In this document: piece after piece, positions 51,598 through 60,569 of the stretch | How positions within the stretch are numbered: the stretch's first letter is position 1 | How the letters are laid out: every line of letters starts with the position of its first letter | From: RGIG3102 sp045633415 | GTDB taxonomy: Bacteria; Bacillota; Clostridia; Oscillospirales; Ruminococcaceae | Reading direction: 5' to 3' | DNA: 64,000 nucleotides | NCBI GenBank assembly: GCA_045633415.1 | Contig: JAZQYH010000120.1 | Coordinates: 11,882 to 75,881, forward strand | Made by a program: the position numbers and the translations under genes | The notes under the pieces: generated by a model | The model's input: only the letters and a program-made list of their open reading frames with translations | What the model was told of the DNA's origin: nothing | Database searches by the model: none

Positions 51598-53382
51598 TTA
51601 TTCTGTAATCTGTCTGAATGTGTCAAAAAGTGCTTTTGCCACAGCCTGCATTTTTTCTGTGTCAGTTTTTATAACCTGTCTGTCATAGGTTGCTATGCCG
51701 TTGGTTTCGTCCTCTACGTCACTTACCTGTGTAAGCACAGCGGCATTGAGACCGTTTTTAATAGCTGGCACAATATTGTTGTAGTACATATCGCACAGAC
51801 CTTTTGTAAGGTCCTGTCCTGATTTGAACTTTTTATAACCATATTCTTCATCAAGGTTGAAAGAGTGGTCTGGTACTTTCCAGGAGTAGCCGCCAAATTC
51901 AGACAGCACCAATGGTCTTTCTGCCCTTGCTTTCAGCTTTATTTTTCTGAAATAAATGTGGTGGCTGTCCACATCGCTGTCTTTTTCGATAAACCAGCCC
52001 GATGTTGCGTCCCACACTCTTGTAGGGTCATATATTTTCATATCCTCATAAATTCTGTCAGCTTCGTACTGTCCCCAGCCCTCGTTGAAAATTGTATAGT
52101 ACACAACTGATGGGTGGTTATACAGCAGGTCTGTAAGAATACGGCATTCCTTTTCAAAGAACTCTTTTCTCTTTGGTGTAGGCTTGTGGGTTACACCCTT
52201 TTTCATGCCTATTGTTGGCAGAACAGTGTCTATTATGTAGTTGTATTTACCTGCATTCATCATATCCTGAAATACCAGCATACCATATTTGTCACAGTAA
52301 TAGTAGAAAAGGTCTGGCTCAACCTTGATATGCTTTCGCAGTGTGTTGAAGCCAAGCTTTTTCATTTCCACAATATCCCACACAAAGCCTGCAGGTGTAA
52401 ACGGTGTGTAAATACCATCTGCAAAATAGCCCTGGTCCAGTAATGCGTGGAAGAAATATGGCTTGCCGTTAAGACAGATATAGCTCTGGCCTTTCACTTT
52501 TTCTATAGTAACTGTTCGCAGTGCAAAGTAAGACTGTACACTGTCTCCACCGCTTGTAAGTGTAAAATCATAAAGATATGGGTTTTCAGGTGACCAGTGC
52601 TGTGGGTTATCAATTCTGATTTCTGTCATATTTCCGCTGAAAGTATGGGTGATATCCTTGTTTTCAGTTTTGATTACAACAGTCTTTTCCTGTGCGCCGC
52701 CTTCAACTTCAATGATAATACTGTCCAGTGCAGGAGTAAGGCGGATATTATGGATATAGTCTGCAGATACACTTTCCATCCATACAGGCTGCCAGATACC
52801 GCTGATAGGTGTGTACCACATACCACCACGGTCTTTTCGCTGTTTGCCGTAGGCCATATCTATATCAAGAGTGTCTTCCACCTCCACAGTGATGGTGTTT
52901 TCTCCCTCATTTACAAGTGCTGTGATATCAAGTGTAAAAGGCAGATAGCCGCCTCGGTGTGTGCCTGCAAGTTTGCCGTTTACCATAACCACTGTGTTTG
53001 TGTCAACAGCACCAAAATGCAGTAATACTTTATCTTTTATAAAATCTTTTTCCAGAGTGAACTGTTTTGTGTAAAGATATGTTTCGTTGTCTGCCAGTTC
53101 CCTTTCAATACCTGAAATTCTGCTTTCTGGGGGATAAGGCACACAGATACAGCCCAGCTGTTCCATTGTGGATTTGCCGCCCTGGTATTCATACCACAGG
53201 TCATCCTGTGCCATACTGCTGATTGCTACTGCATATTTTTTTACAGCCAGTTGCCAGCTGCCGCAAAGGGAGAGGTAGCTGTCTCTTTTCAGCTGTGGGC
53301 GTGGGTAGTCCTGCCAAGAGAACTGTGTATCATTTTCAAAAGGTGTTCCAAGGGAACAAGTACGTGGTGTTTTTTTAGCCAT
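51598..53382 (-). CDS. Glycoside hydrolase family 2 beta-glycosidase
   Basis: 594 residues. Order: a jelly-roll sugar-binding domain (HFGAVDTNTVVMVNGKLAGTHRGGYLPF region, about 120-160), an Ig-like domain (about 215-300) and a TIM barrel. The catalytic acid/base is E434 in IFNEGWGQYE and the nucleophile is E495 in LSEFGGYS. There is no signal peptide, so it acts on sugars already imported. GH2 members are beta-galactosidases, beta-glucuronidases or beta-mannosidases; the exact sugar is not readable here. The SD is AGGAAAGG. It is a single gene without a nearby transporter. Confidence 0.9.
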   Translation of the reverse strand: MAKKTPRTCSLGTPFENDTQFSWQDYPRPQLKRDSYLSLCGSWQLAVKKYAVAISSMAQDDLWYEYQGGKSTMEQLGCICVPYPPESRISGIERELADNETYLYTKQFTLEKDFIKDKVLLHFGAVDTNTVVMVNGKLAGTHRGGYLPFTLDITALVNEGENTITVEVEDTLDIDMAYGKQRKDRGGMWYTPISGIWQPVWMESVSADYIHNIRLTPALDSIIIEVEGGAQEKTVVIKTENKDITHTFSGNMTEIRIDNPQHWSPENPYLYDFTLTSGGDSVQSYFALRTVTIEKVKGQSYICLNGKPYFFHALLDQGYFADGIYTPFTPAGFVWDIVEMKKLGFNTLRKHIKVEPDLFYYYCDKYGMLVFQDMMNAGKYNYIIDTVLPTIGMKKGVTHKPTPKRKEFFEKECRILTDLLYNHPSVVYYTIFNEGWGQYEADRIYEDMKIYDPTRVWDATSGWFIEKDSDVDSHHIYFRKIKLKARAERPLVLSEFGGYSWKVPDHSFNLDEEYGYKKFKSGQDLTKGLCDMYYNNIVPAIKNGLNAAVLTQVSDVEDETNGIATYDRQVIKTDTEKMQAVAKALFDTFRQITE

Positions 53383-53444
53383 GGTAAAAACCTTTCCTGT
53401 TTTCAATATCTATATTTTACCATATTTATAAAATATCACAATAT

Positions 53445-53474
53445 AAAAAGGCGCTGGGTTCCCAACGCCTTTAA
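53445..53474. terminator. terminator of fba
   Basis: Stem AAAGGCG / CGCCTTT enclosing GGG / CCC, just after the fba stop codon, flanked by A/T-runs. Confidence 0.82.
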
Positions 53475-53482
53475 AAATTCTA

Positions 53483-54346
53483 TTAAGCTTTGCCAACAGA
53501 ACCGAACAGTTCCATTTTTTCTTTTACTGTAGCTTTGATACCTTCAAAACCTGGTGCAAGCAGTTTTCTTGGGTCATAGCCTTTACCCTGCTGGTCTTTG
53601 CCTGCTTCGATGTATTTTCTTGTAGCTTCTGCAAATGACAGCTGGCATTCTGTGTTAACGTTGATTTTTGCAACGCCCAGAGAGATTGATTTTTTAATCA
53701 TATCTGCTGGAATACCTGTACCGCCATGAAGAACCAGTGGCATACCATCTGTGGAATTCATAATTTTTTCCAGTGCTTCAAAATCAAGACCCTGCCAGTT
53801 TTCTGGGTATTTACCATGAATGTTGCCGATACCTGCTGCAAGGAAGTCGATACCAAGACCTGCAATCATAGCACATTCCTGTGCATCTGCAACTTCGCCT
53901 TTACCTGTTACGCCGTCTTCTTCACCACCGATAGAGCCAACTTCTGCTTCAACAGAAATGCCTTTTGCGTGTGCCATTTCAACGATTTCTTTTGTTTTCT
54001 GAATGTTTTCTTCGATACCGTAGTGGCTGCCATCAAACATAACTGATGTAAAGCCAGCTTCGATACATTTCTGTGCACCTTCATAAGTACCGTGGTCAAG
54101 GTGAAGTGCTACAGGAACTGTGATGTTCAGTTCTTCAACCATAGCTTTAACCATAGCTGCTACTGTTTTGAAACCTGTCATATATTTGCCAGCACCTTCA
54201 GAAACACCCAGAATAACAGGGCTGTTGCATTCCTGTGCTGTCAGCAGTACTGCTTTTGTCCATTCAAGGTTGTTGATGTTGAACTGACCTACTGCATAGC
54301 CTTCTTTTTTTGCTTTAATAAGCATATCTCTTGCATTTACGAGCAT
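53483..54346 (-). CDS. fba: Class II fructose-1,6-bisphosphate aldolase
   Basis: 287 residues. The catalytic aspartate D84 and zinc histidine H85 lie in VALHLDHGTYE. SVMFDGSHYGIEENI and VLHGGTGIPADMIKKSI carry further zinc and substrate ligands, and VNTECQLSFAEATRKY the C-terminal phosphate loop. It makes or splits fructose-1,6-bisphosphate in glycolysis and gluconeogenesis, working with the class III FBPase at the right end of the window. Codon bias suggests high expression. The SD is AAGGAG. It is a single-gene unit; tagatose-bisphosphate specificity is a less likely alternative. Confidence 0.95.
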   Translation of the reverse strand: MLVNARDMLIKAKKEGYAVGQFNINNLEWTKAVLLTAQECNSPVILGVSEGAGKYMTGFKTVAAMVKAMVEELNITVPVALHLDHGTYEGAQKCIEAGFTSVMFDGSHYGIEENIQKTKEIVEMAHAKGISVEAEVGSIGGEEDGVTGKGEVADAQECAMIAGLGIDFLAAGIGNIHGKYPENWQGLDFEALEKIMNSTDGMPLVLHGGTGIPADMIKKSISLGVAKINVNTECQLSFAEATRKYIEAGKDQQGKGYDPRKLLAPGFEGIKATVKEKMELFGSVGKA

Positions 54347-54406
54347 AATATATCTCCTTTGTTAAAAAAATGTCTATCTCTTACCTACATAATATCACTT
54401 CTGTGA

Positions 54407-55246
54407 TTATTTTTCAAGATTAAATCTTGCATAATGGAAAATATACTGCTGGGCAATACCTTCCATACCGAGAATGCACTGTGGCAACCCCTGTGGAAAC
54501 AGCTGTTGCAGTGCACGGTTTATCCACACATCCTTCGGAAAGCTTTCATATTTTTCACAGGAAAACAGCAGTACACAGTCTGCCACTTTCGGACCTACAC
54601 CCTTTATCTGCATAAGATGTTTCTGCGCCTGTTCATAGTCTGTGGCTTTCACTGTGTTTTCATCCACCTCCCCTGCCAGTACCTTCTGCACGGCATCATA
54701 TACATATTTGGCACGGAAGCCCATTTTCAGTTCAGCCAATTGTTCTATGGTAACATCCTTCAGCTGACTTGCTGTAGGGAAAGCGTACATATCCCCTACC
54801 TGTGTGCCGTAGGTCTGTGCCATGGCATTTACTATTTTTCTGATACGAGGGATATTGTTGTTCCGGCTGATGATAAAGGTTATCAGTGTTTCAAAAAATG
54901 GCTGGTTCAGAACTCTTATACCCGGTGCGTACTCTATGGCAGCTTTCATCACAGAGTCCTGTGAAAACTGCTGTTTCAACTGGCTGTAATCCAAATCTAA
55001 TCCCAGATAGTGCATTATATACTGTGCAAACTCATCAGGGTTTTCCACCTGCACCAGACTTTCCACACAGATATCTGTTTTTTCCCTCCACACCTTGCAT
55101 GGATAATCGCCTGCAAAACCGTACCATATTCCGTCAGTTTCGCTCCATCTGAAGCACTGACCACAGTCAAAGGTCTGTGCAAGGTCGTAGTCCACAATAT
55201 TGCAGAAAACAACTGTATTTTCCTTGTAAACATACTGTATATTCAT
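54407..55246 (-). CDS. ogg: 8-oxoguanine DNA glycosylase/AP lyase
   Basis: 279 residues of the bacterial Ogg1 type. The helix-hairpin-helix QIKGVGPKVADCVLLFS holds the catalytic lysine K220, and FPKDVWI the catalytic aspartate D239. The N-terminal DCGQCFRW motif is the OGG-N domain. It removes 8-oxoguanine opposite C and cuts the AP site. Such full Ogg1-like enzymes occur in Clostridia but not in most bacteria. It diverges from the small membrane protein across the DnaA-box-like region. Confidence 0.93.
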   Translation of the reverse strand: MNIQYVYKENTVVFCNIVDYDLAQTFDCGQCFRWSETDGIWYGFAGDYPCKVWREKTDICVESLVQVENPDEFAQYIMHYLGLDLDYSQLKQQFSQDSVMKAAIEYAPGIRVLNQPFFETLITFIISRNNNIPRIRKIVNAMAQTYGTQVGDMYAFPTASQLKDVTIEQLAELKMGFRAKYVYDAVQKVLAGEVDENTVKATDYEQAQKHLMQIKGVGPKVADCVLLFSCEKYESFPKDVWINRALQQLFPQGLPQCILGMEGIAQQYIFHYARFNLEK

Positions 55247-55424
55247 CGTTTTTCACTCTTCTTTGCATATTTTGTATGTATTATACCATTATTTTACAAA
55301 CAGTGCAAAATATGGAAAAAAGTTTTTTGATTAAATCAAGACATAAAAAGCCAAAATTTATATATAAACTTTGTCAGTTATTACAATTGACTTTTGCACT
55401 TATTACAAAAAGTTTTAAACAGAG

Positions 55425-55551
55425 TTTTCAACACTGTGTTGATAACTCTGTGGTTTCAACATATGCAAAATGTGAAAAAACCCTTATTTCTAGGCACTTT
55501 TCCACCTTTTCAACATAGTTTTCAACACAAAAAGTTTTCGACATCTCAACA
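55425..55551. other. cluster of DnaA-box-like nonamers
   Basis: Eight TTTTCAACA-like words in 127 bases: 55425-55433, 55437-55445 (reverse, TTATCAACA), 55453-55461, 55498-55506 (TTTTCCACC), 55507-55515, 55519-55527, 55535-55543 (TTTTCGACA) and 55543-55551. Consensus DnaA boxes are TTATCCACA. An AT-rich tract follows to 55633. No gene is seen in 55247-55633. Function is inferred only from word similarity; dnaA and dnaN are not in the window. Confidence 0.5.
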
Positions 55552-55633
55552 AAGTGTAATTTTCGCTTTACTTTTTATATTCACATTTTTACTCATTGCA
55601 TAAATTCACAATTTATTAACATTTGGAGGGGCT

Positions 55634-55885
55634 ATGAAAGGTCTGCACCACAGCGTAATTGAAATAAAAGACACAGAAAATACCAATATCGACAAAATTC
55701 TTGTATTCCTGAAACCACAGCGGCAGAAGATAGATGTAAATACAACCCGAAAGGAAGCACAGGAAATTTTACAGAAAGTTAAATTCAAAAAGCATCTGCC
55801 TGCCTTCAGGCTGCCATTGCGCATAGTGGTGCTGGTAATTTCACTTTTAGTATCCACAATTTCTTTACTGATTGTAATATTTTAA
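55634..55885 (+). CDS. Small tail-anchored membrane protein
   Basis: 83 residues with a strong TTGGAGGGG site. The soluble N-terminal 57 residues are basic and probably alpha/beta (HHSVIEIKDTENTNIDKILV, then KEAQEILQKVKFKKHLP). One C-terminal membrane helix (about 62-82: LRIVVLVISLLVSTISLLIVI) ends the chain, so it would be tail-anchored facing the cytoplasm. The family is not recognised. It lies just right of the DnaA-box-like cluster and reads away from it. rlmB follows after 120 bases. Confidence 0.68.
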   Translation: MKGLHHSVIEIKDTENTNIDKILVFLKPQRQKIDVNTTRKEAQEILQKVKFKKHLPAFRLPLRIVVLVISLLVSTISLLIVIF

Positions 55886-56005
55886 GAAAATAATACAAAA
55901 TATTTGATTTTTAGCTAAAAAACTCCTTTTAAAAATTAAAATTATTTGATATACTTATAGAATATAGTATTTATAATTTATATTATTTATATAAAGGAGC
56001 ATTTT

Positions 56006-56764
56006 ATGCAGAACAATAACGAAGAACTCATCTACGGTAAAAACCCTGTTACAGAACTTTTAAAGAAAAAAGAAGGCGTTGATACTGTTTTCATAAGCGA
56101 AAGCCTTAACCCAAGCACACAGAACTACTACATTGCCCTTGCAAAAGAATGTGGCGCAGTAGTTAAAAAAGTACATCCTGTAAAACTGAAAAACATGTGT
56201 GGAAGTGATAACCATCAGGGTATTGCCGCATATGCAAGCACAGTTGAATATGTGTCTATTGCACAGATTCTCCGCAGTGCAGAAGAAAAAGGCGAAAGCC
56301 CATTTATCATCCTGTGTGACGGTATCGAAGACCCACACAATCTGGGTGCCATTATCAGAAGTGCATACCTTATGGGTGCACACGGTGTAATCATTCCTAA
56401 ACGCGGTGGTGTATCCGTTACAAGCGTTGTGCACAAAACATCTGCTGGTGCATCAATGCGCCTGCCAATTGCAAAAGTGGCAAACATTGCACAGGCTGTA
56501 AGAAACCTGAAAGAAAACAACGTATTTGTTTACTCTGCTGATATGAACGCACAGCCACTGTACAAACACAACCTTACAGGCGCCATTGCACTGGTTGTAG
56601 GCAGTGAAGGCAAAGGTGTACAGCCTCTGGTAAAAAGCCTGTGTGACGATGTAGTATCTATCCCAATGCACAATGCTGGCTCTGGTGTTGACTCTTTCAA
56701 CGCATCTGTAGCCGCTGGTGTTATCATGTACGAAATCAGCCGCCAGAGAAATCTGGGTAAATAA
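56006..56764 (+). CDS. rlmB: 23S rRNA (guanosine-2251-2'-O)-methyltransferase RlmB
   Basis: 252 residues of the SpoU/TrmH SPOUT family. The N-terminal L30e-like substrate-binding domain (ELIYGKNPVTELL) is followed by the knotted domain with DGIEDPHNLGAIIRSAYLMG, VGSEGKGV and IPMHNAGSGVDSFNASVAAGV (motif 3 with the Ser/Asn pair). It methylates G2251 of the 23S rRNA P-loop in Escherichia coli numbering. The AAAGGAG site is strong. The P-type-ATPase-like gene starts 33 bases after its stop and is probably cotranscribed. Confidence 0.93.
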   Translation: MQNNNEELIYGKNPVTELLKKKEGVDTVFISESLNPSTQNYYIALAKECGAVVKKVHPVKLKNMCGSDNHQGIAAYASTVEYVSIAQILRSAEEKGESPFIILCDGIEDPHNLGAIIRSAYLMGAHGVIIPKRGGVSVTSVVHKTSAGASMRLPIAKVANIAQAVRNLKENNVFVYSADMNAQPLYKHNLTGAIALVVGSEGKGVQPLVKSLCDDVVSIPMHNAGSGVDSFNASVAAGVIMYEISRQRNLGK

Positions 56765-56797
56765 CTGTCATAATTCTTGAGCAAAGGAGGGTTGGAT

Positions 56798-59611
56798 TTG
56801 CCACAGAATGATATTGACAAAATTCTTGAAGAATTGAAAAAGCGTAAAGCACGGTCACAGCCTGCCGCCAGTGTAAAACCAGCTGTTGTTCCACAGCCGG
56901 TGGAAGAAACACCAAAAGCAGACAAACCTGCACAAACTGTAAAAAAAGACGTGCGGATTTCTGACAAAGACAAGGAAACTCTGTCACGGTTTATAAATAA
57001 CTCAAGCGAACCAGAACCTGAAGACCAGCTTCAGCTGGTTACAGTGCCTGACCACAACGGATATACAAGCAAAAAAAGTGAAGATTATATAGACGAAAAC
57101 TTTATGAACTTCTTCACACAGTCTGTTATCGTTACAAAGGCACCTGAAGAAACTTCCTCCCTGCAGATAAAACGCAAAAAAGGTGGTTTCTTTAAAAGAA
57201 AATACATTACAGACAGTCTTTCCCTTAATATAGAGGCTCTTGAAGAAGCTGAAAAAACGGAAGAAGACAAAAAACAGAAAAAACAGCGCCGTAAAAATGA
57301 AATCACCAAAGATATGCCTTTGGTGAAAACAGCAGGCGATGTGTATGCGCAGTCTCTGGAACTGGAAATACCAGCAGAGGCTGAACAGGTACCTGTTAAA
57401 ATAAACGAAGGCAAAGCCGCCGCCCCTGTGGCAACACTGCCAAAGGCCCAAGCCAGACCACAGACAAAAGTGGAAGCCAAGCCAGGCGGACTCAGCGCTA
57501 TTCTGGGGGATGACAAAGACCCTGAAAGTCTGGCAAAGAGAATACTGCGGCAACGTAAAAACACACAGCCTGCCGCTGACAGCACTGCAGCTATAGAAAA
57601 GCCTGCAGTCAAAGCTGAAGAAGAAATAACAAAAGAAATTATAAAACCTGCAAAAGCACAGTCTTCCGCACAGATTCAGAAAAACAGCATTATAGACAGT
57701 ATTTACACTGCTGTTATCGAAGCACAGGCACAGGATGCCCTGACCAGTGAACAGATGACAGGCTATATCCCTGAATATGAAGAAGATTCTCAGCAGGCAG
57801 AAGCTGTACAGGTTATACAGACTGTGGCACAGGAACCACAGCCTGAAGATGAAGAAGTATTTGAAGAATACATTGTACAAAGTGAATTCTTTGATAAAAC
57901 CGATGAAGAAAGTGCAGACATCACAGAAGAACTGATTGATTTCAGACAGACACTTTCCATGCGAATGGCACTTGGCTTTATCTGTGGCGGTATACTGGCA
58001 TATCTCAATATGGCGGCCGCCAGTGGCTGGCCAGTACCTGGCTTTATATCCCCTGATGCACAGCCTATGCTGTTCTACATTGCATGTGCAGTGATATACA
58101 CCATTGCATTTGTGGCATTCCTGCCTACTGTACTTTCCGGCTTTGCATCAATCAAGTCTGCCCCTGCACCAGACAGCCTGTTAAGCCTTGGGGCTGTTAT
58201 GGCTATGGTACAGCTGCTGGTGATGGTGCTGTTCTCCGGCAAAATTGTTCCTGCTGAAGTTACAATTTTCGGTGCATTTGTCTGTCTTGCCATGGGCTTC
58301 AACGCTATGGGCAAAAAGATTGCCACATCCACTATTATCAAAAACCTTACCCTTGCAAATGCCCCTGAAGGCATAAATGCAGGCTATATCATAAACGACA
58401 ATGACGCTGTGAGACGTCTTGCCAGAACTCTGGACGAAAAACTGCCTAAAATTCTGGTTTCCAGAAAAACAGGCGCTATAACCAACTTTATACAGGCTGG
58501 TTTCTCCATACACAACAGCGACTACACAGCAAGAAAACTGGCTGTTGCAAGCTGGCTGGTAACACTGATGTGCTTTGTGATGGGCTTTATATTCTCTAAA
58601 GACATTGCCACAGCGGTATTTTGTGCCGCAGGTGGTGCCGCACTGCAGCTGCCACTTTCAATGACACTTGTAAACAGTGTACCAAGCGCACTGATGCAGA
58701 AAAGTCTGGAAAAGGTGGGCGCACTGGTAAACGGCTGGCAGGGTATCGACCAGCTGTCCAAAACAACCCACGTAAACTTTGATGCAAAACACCTGTTCCC
58801 TGCTGGCACAGTAATACTGCACGGCATCAAAACATTTGAGAAAGAAAGAATCGATTTGGCTATCATCTATGCCGCCAGTGTTCTTATTGAAAAATGTGAT
58901 GTTATGCGCCCAGTATTTATGGAAGTTATCGAAGGTAAAACAGATATCCTCTATCCACTGGACAGCTGTGAATACATCGAACGTCAGGGTTATGTTTCAT
59001 GGATAAACAACAACCGTGTTATCGTTGGCAACCGCACACTGATGGAAAAATACGACGTGGCTATGCCTCCTGTAAGTCTGGAAGCAAAATTTACAAAAGA
59101 CGGCCGCAAGCCTGTATATCTGGCTGTTGGCGGTAAGCTGTTCGGCATGTTTGTGGTAAGCTACAGACAGGACGACATTGTAAAAGAAAATCTGGACAAG
59201 CTGATGGAAAAAGGTGTAAGCATCATCCTTTCTTCCACAGACTTCAACATTGACGAACATCTGATTGAAGAAATTTACTCAATACCAAGCGACTGTGTAA
59301 GTGTAATCAACCAGAAAGAAGCCAGCCTCTTGGCACAGTTTACTGAATACACTGCTGAAAGTGAAGCCTGTATGGCACACCTGGACAGCCTGCCATCTCT
59401 GGTAGCTGGTTTCTGCAGTGCAGAAAGCGCAAGAAGCGCAGAAAATATCTGCAGTATGATACAGATTGCAAGTGTTGTAATAGGCGCTGTACTGGCTGTG
59501 ATGTTCACATGGTCACAGACCATTATGCATCTGCCACTATTCAGCCTGTTGCTTATGAGCTTTGGCTTTATGGGTCTGACAATGCTGGCCGCATTTACAA
59601 AAAAATACTGA
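56798..59611 (+). CDS. P-type-ATPase-like membrane protein lacking the catalytic motifs
   Basis: 937 residues. TTG is taken as the start because AAAGGAGGG lies 7 bases upstream. Residues 1-385 are acidic, low-complexity and probably disordered. Residues 388 to the end follow the P1B-ATPase plan: paired helices, a shortened A-domain region, a helix pair, a link GALVNGWQGIDQLSK, then VNFDAKHLFPAG in place of FDKTGTLTxG. D662 is kept but the KTGT is gone. An N-domain GN motif (G744-N745) and a SSTD (D815) where TGD is expected follow. The GDGxND hinge and the TGE loop are not seen. ATP-driven pumping is therefore unlikely; a sensor or scaffold role is possible. It follows rlmB. Confidence 0.8.
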   Translation: MPQNDIDKILEELKKRKARSQPAASVKPAVVPQPVEETPKADKPAQTVKKDVRISDKDKETLSRFINNSSEPEPEDQLQLVTVPDHNGYTSKKSEDYIDENFMNFFTQSVIVTKAPEETSSLQIKRKKGGFFKRKYITDSLSLNIEALEEAEKTEEDKKQKKQRRKNEITKDMPLVKTAGDVYAQSLELEIPAEAEQVPVKINEGKAAAPVATLPKAQARPQTKVEAKPGGLSAILGDDKDPESLAKRILRQRKNTQPAADSTAAIEKPAVKAEEEITKEIIKPAKAQSSAQIQKNSIIDSIYTAVIEAQAQDALTSEQMTGYIPEYEEDSQQAEAVQVIQTVAQEPQPEDEEVFEEYIVQSEFFDKTDEESADITEELIDFRQTLSMRMALGFICGGILAYLNMAAASGWPVPGFISPDAQPMLFYIACAVIYTIAFVAFLPTVLSGFASIKSAPAPDSLLSLGAVMAMVQLLVMVLFSGKIVPAEVTIFGAFVCLAMGFNAMGKKIATSTIIKNLTLANAPEGINAGYIINDNDAVRRLARTLDEKLPKILVSRKTGAITNFIQAGFSIHNSDYTARKLAVASWLVTLMCFVMGFIFSKDIATAVFCAAGGAALQLPLSMTLVNSVPSALMQKSLEKVGALVNGWQGIDQLSKTTHVNFDAKHLFPAGTVILHGIKTFEKERIDLAIIYAASVLIEKCDVMRPVFMEVIEGKTDILYPLDSCEYIERQGYVSWINNNRVIVGNRTLMEKYDVAMPPVSLEAKFTKDGRKPVYLAVGGKLFGMFVVSYRQDDIVKENLDKLMEKGVSIILSSTDFNIDEHLIEEIYSIPSDCVSVINQKEASLLAQFTEYTAESEACMAHLDSLPSLVAGFCSAESARSAENICSMIQIASVVIGAVLAVMFTWSQTIMHLPLFSLLLMSFGFMGLTMLAAFTKKY

Positions 59612-59621
59612 TAAACATAAC

Positions 59622-59660
59622 AAAACCGCTCCCGTGTAACCACGGGTGCGGTTGATTTTT
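59622..59660. terminator. bidirectional terminator
   Basis: Arms AACCGC-TCCCGTG / CACGGG-T-GCGGTT with a TAAC loop and T-runs both sides, between convergent genes. Confidence 0.9.
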
Positions 59661-59665
59661 ATTGT

Positions 59666-60469
59666 TTATGATTGAAACCACATATCAGATATATCAAATT
59701 TTTCTGGGTATGGTGTGTAAATTATTATCTTTTCCACCACCAGCGGCTCGCTGTACTCCAGATTTATGCCGTGCTTGTACATATATGCCCTGTCCTGTGG
59801 TGAAAGTTCATAGTCATAATTTTGCGGCCATATATTTACACTGAAGCCATATTCGCCATATTCTTTCATCAGGTACTCTTCCTGAAATATGTATATTTCA
59901 GCAGGATTTCCTTTGTAAACTATTTCTGCGCGGAAAGAACTGGTAAGTCCGGGCTCTGTAACAAATTCCAGACAGTTGCTGTTTCTGAAGCTATTATTTA
60001 TAACATTGAAACTGCCAGACAGCATTATTGTATCTTTGGAATAATCGCAGTCAATAGTTTCGTTTACAGATTGAGCCTGCCAGTCTGATATATACGGCGG
60101 ATAATAATGTATTGGAAATTCATCTGTCATATATTCATCCATAACACTGAAGCCTGCACCAGCAAAGCTGAAAGCCACCAGCAGCATAGCCAGTTTTCCT
60201 GCAGGCAGTTTTTCCATTTTCTTGCCGAACAACAGCTTTGATATCAGTAAAGAAAAAAACACCGCCATGCCAATCATACACAACTGAGACAGGATATATG
60301 GCAGTGGAAACACCTCATATTCCGCAAAAGCAGATAACTGTACTGTAAACTCATAAGTCAGCGCAACGGCAGCCAATGCCATGCCCAATGCCCACGGAAA
60401 TACAAAAAATATTTTTATTAATTTTACTATAAATGAAAAAACAGTTTTCAAAACAGATTGCTGATTCAT
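59666..60469 (-). CDS. Hypothetical membrane protein
   Basis: 267 residues from the ATG with an AGAGG site; a 22-residue extension upstream was rejected. It has three membrane helices: about residues 10-42 (one, perhaps two), 55-79 and 90-112, the last followed by an outward-facing domain of 150 residues with strands such as IMLSGSFNVINNSF, FRAEIVYKGNPAEIYI and EPLVVEKIIIYTPY. Family not recognised. Its topology resembles small surface-exposed sensor-like proteins, but no catalytic motif is visible. It is a single gene between two terminators. Confidence 0.72.
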   Translation of the reverse strand: MNQQSVLKTVFSFIVKLIKIFFVFPWALGMALAAVALTYEFTVQLSAFAEYEVFPLPYILSQLCMIGMAVFFSLLISKLLFGKKMEKLPAGKLAMLLVAFSFAGAGFSVMDEYMTDEFPIHYYPPYISDWQAQSVNETIDCDYSKDTIMLSGSFNVINNSFRNSNCLEFVTEPGLTSSFRAEIVYKGNPAEIYIFQEEYLMKEYGEYGFSVNIWPQNYDYELSPQDRAYMYKHGINLEYSEPLVVEKIIIYTPYPEKFDISDMWFQS

Positions 60470-60526
60470 ATAAATACCTCTCTGTAGCTTCAGTATATCA
60501 TTTAAACAGCAATGTTTCAACAAAAC

Positions 60527-60555
60527 AAAAGGCACGGTATAAACCGTGCCTTTTT
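60527..60555 (-). terminator. terminator of the ribokinase gene
   Basis: Perfect 11-bp stem AAAGGCACGGT / ACCGTGCCTTT with an ATAA loop, then a T-run on both sides. Confidence 0.9.
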
Positions 60556-60569
60556 ATTACTTAATATAA

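Noticed and set aside
51598..53382. Polysaccharide utilisation locus around the GH2 gene
   Set aside because: No sugar transporter, regulator or second glycosidase lies next to it.
55247..55633. Chromosomal origin oriC
   Set aside because: The nonamer cluster and strand switch fit, but dnaA, dnaN and recF are absent and genes right of 59.6 kb read leftward. Kept only as a DnaA-box-like locus.
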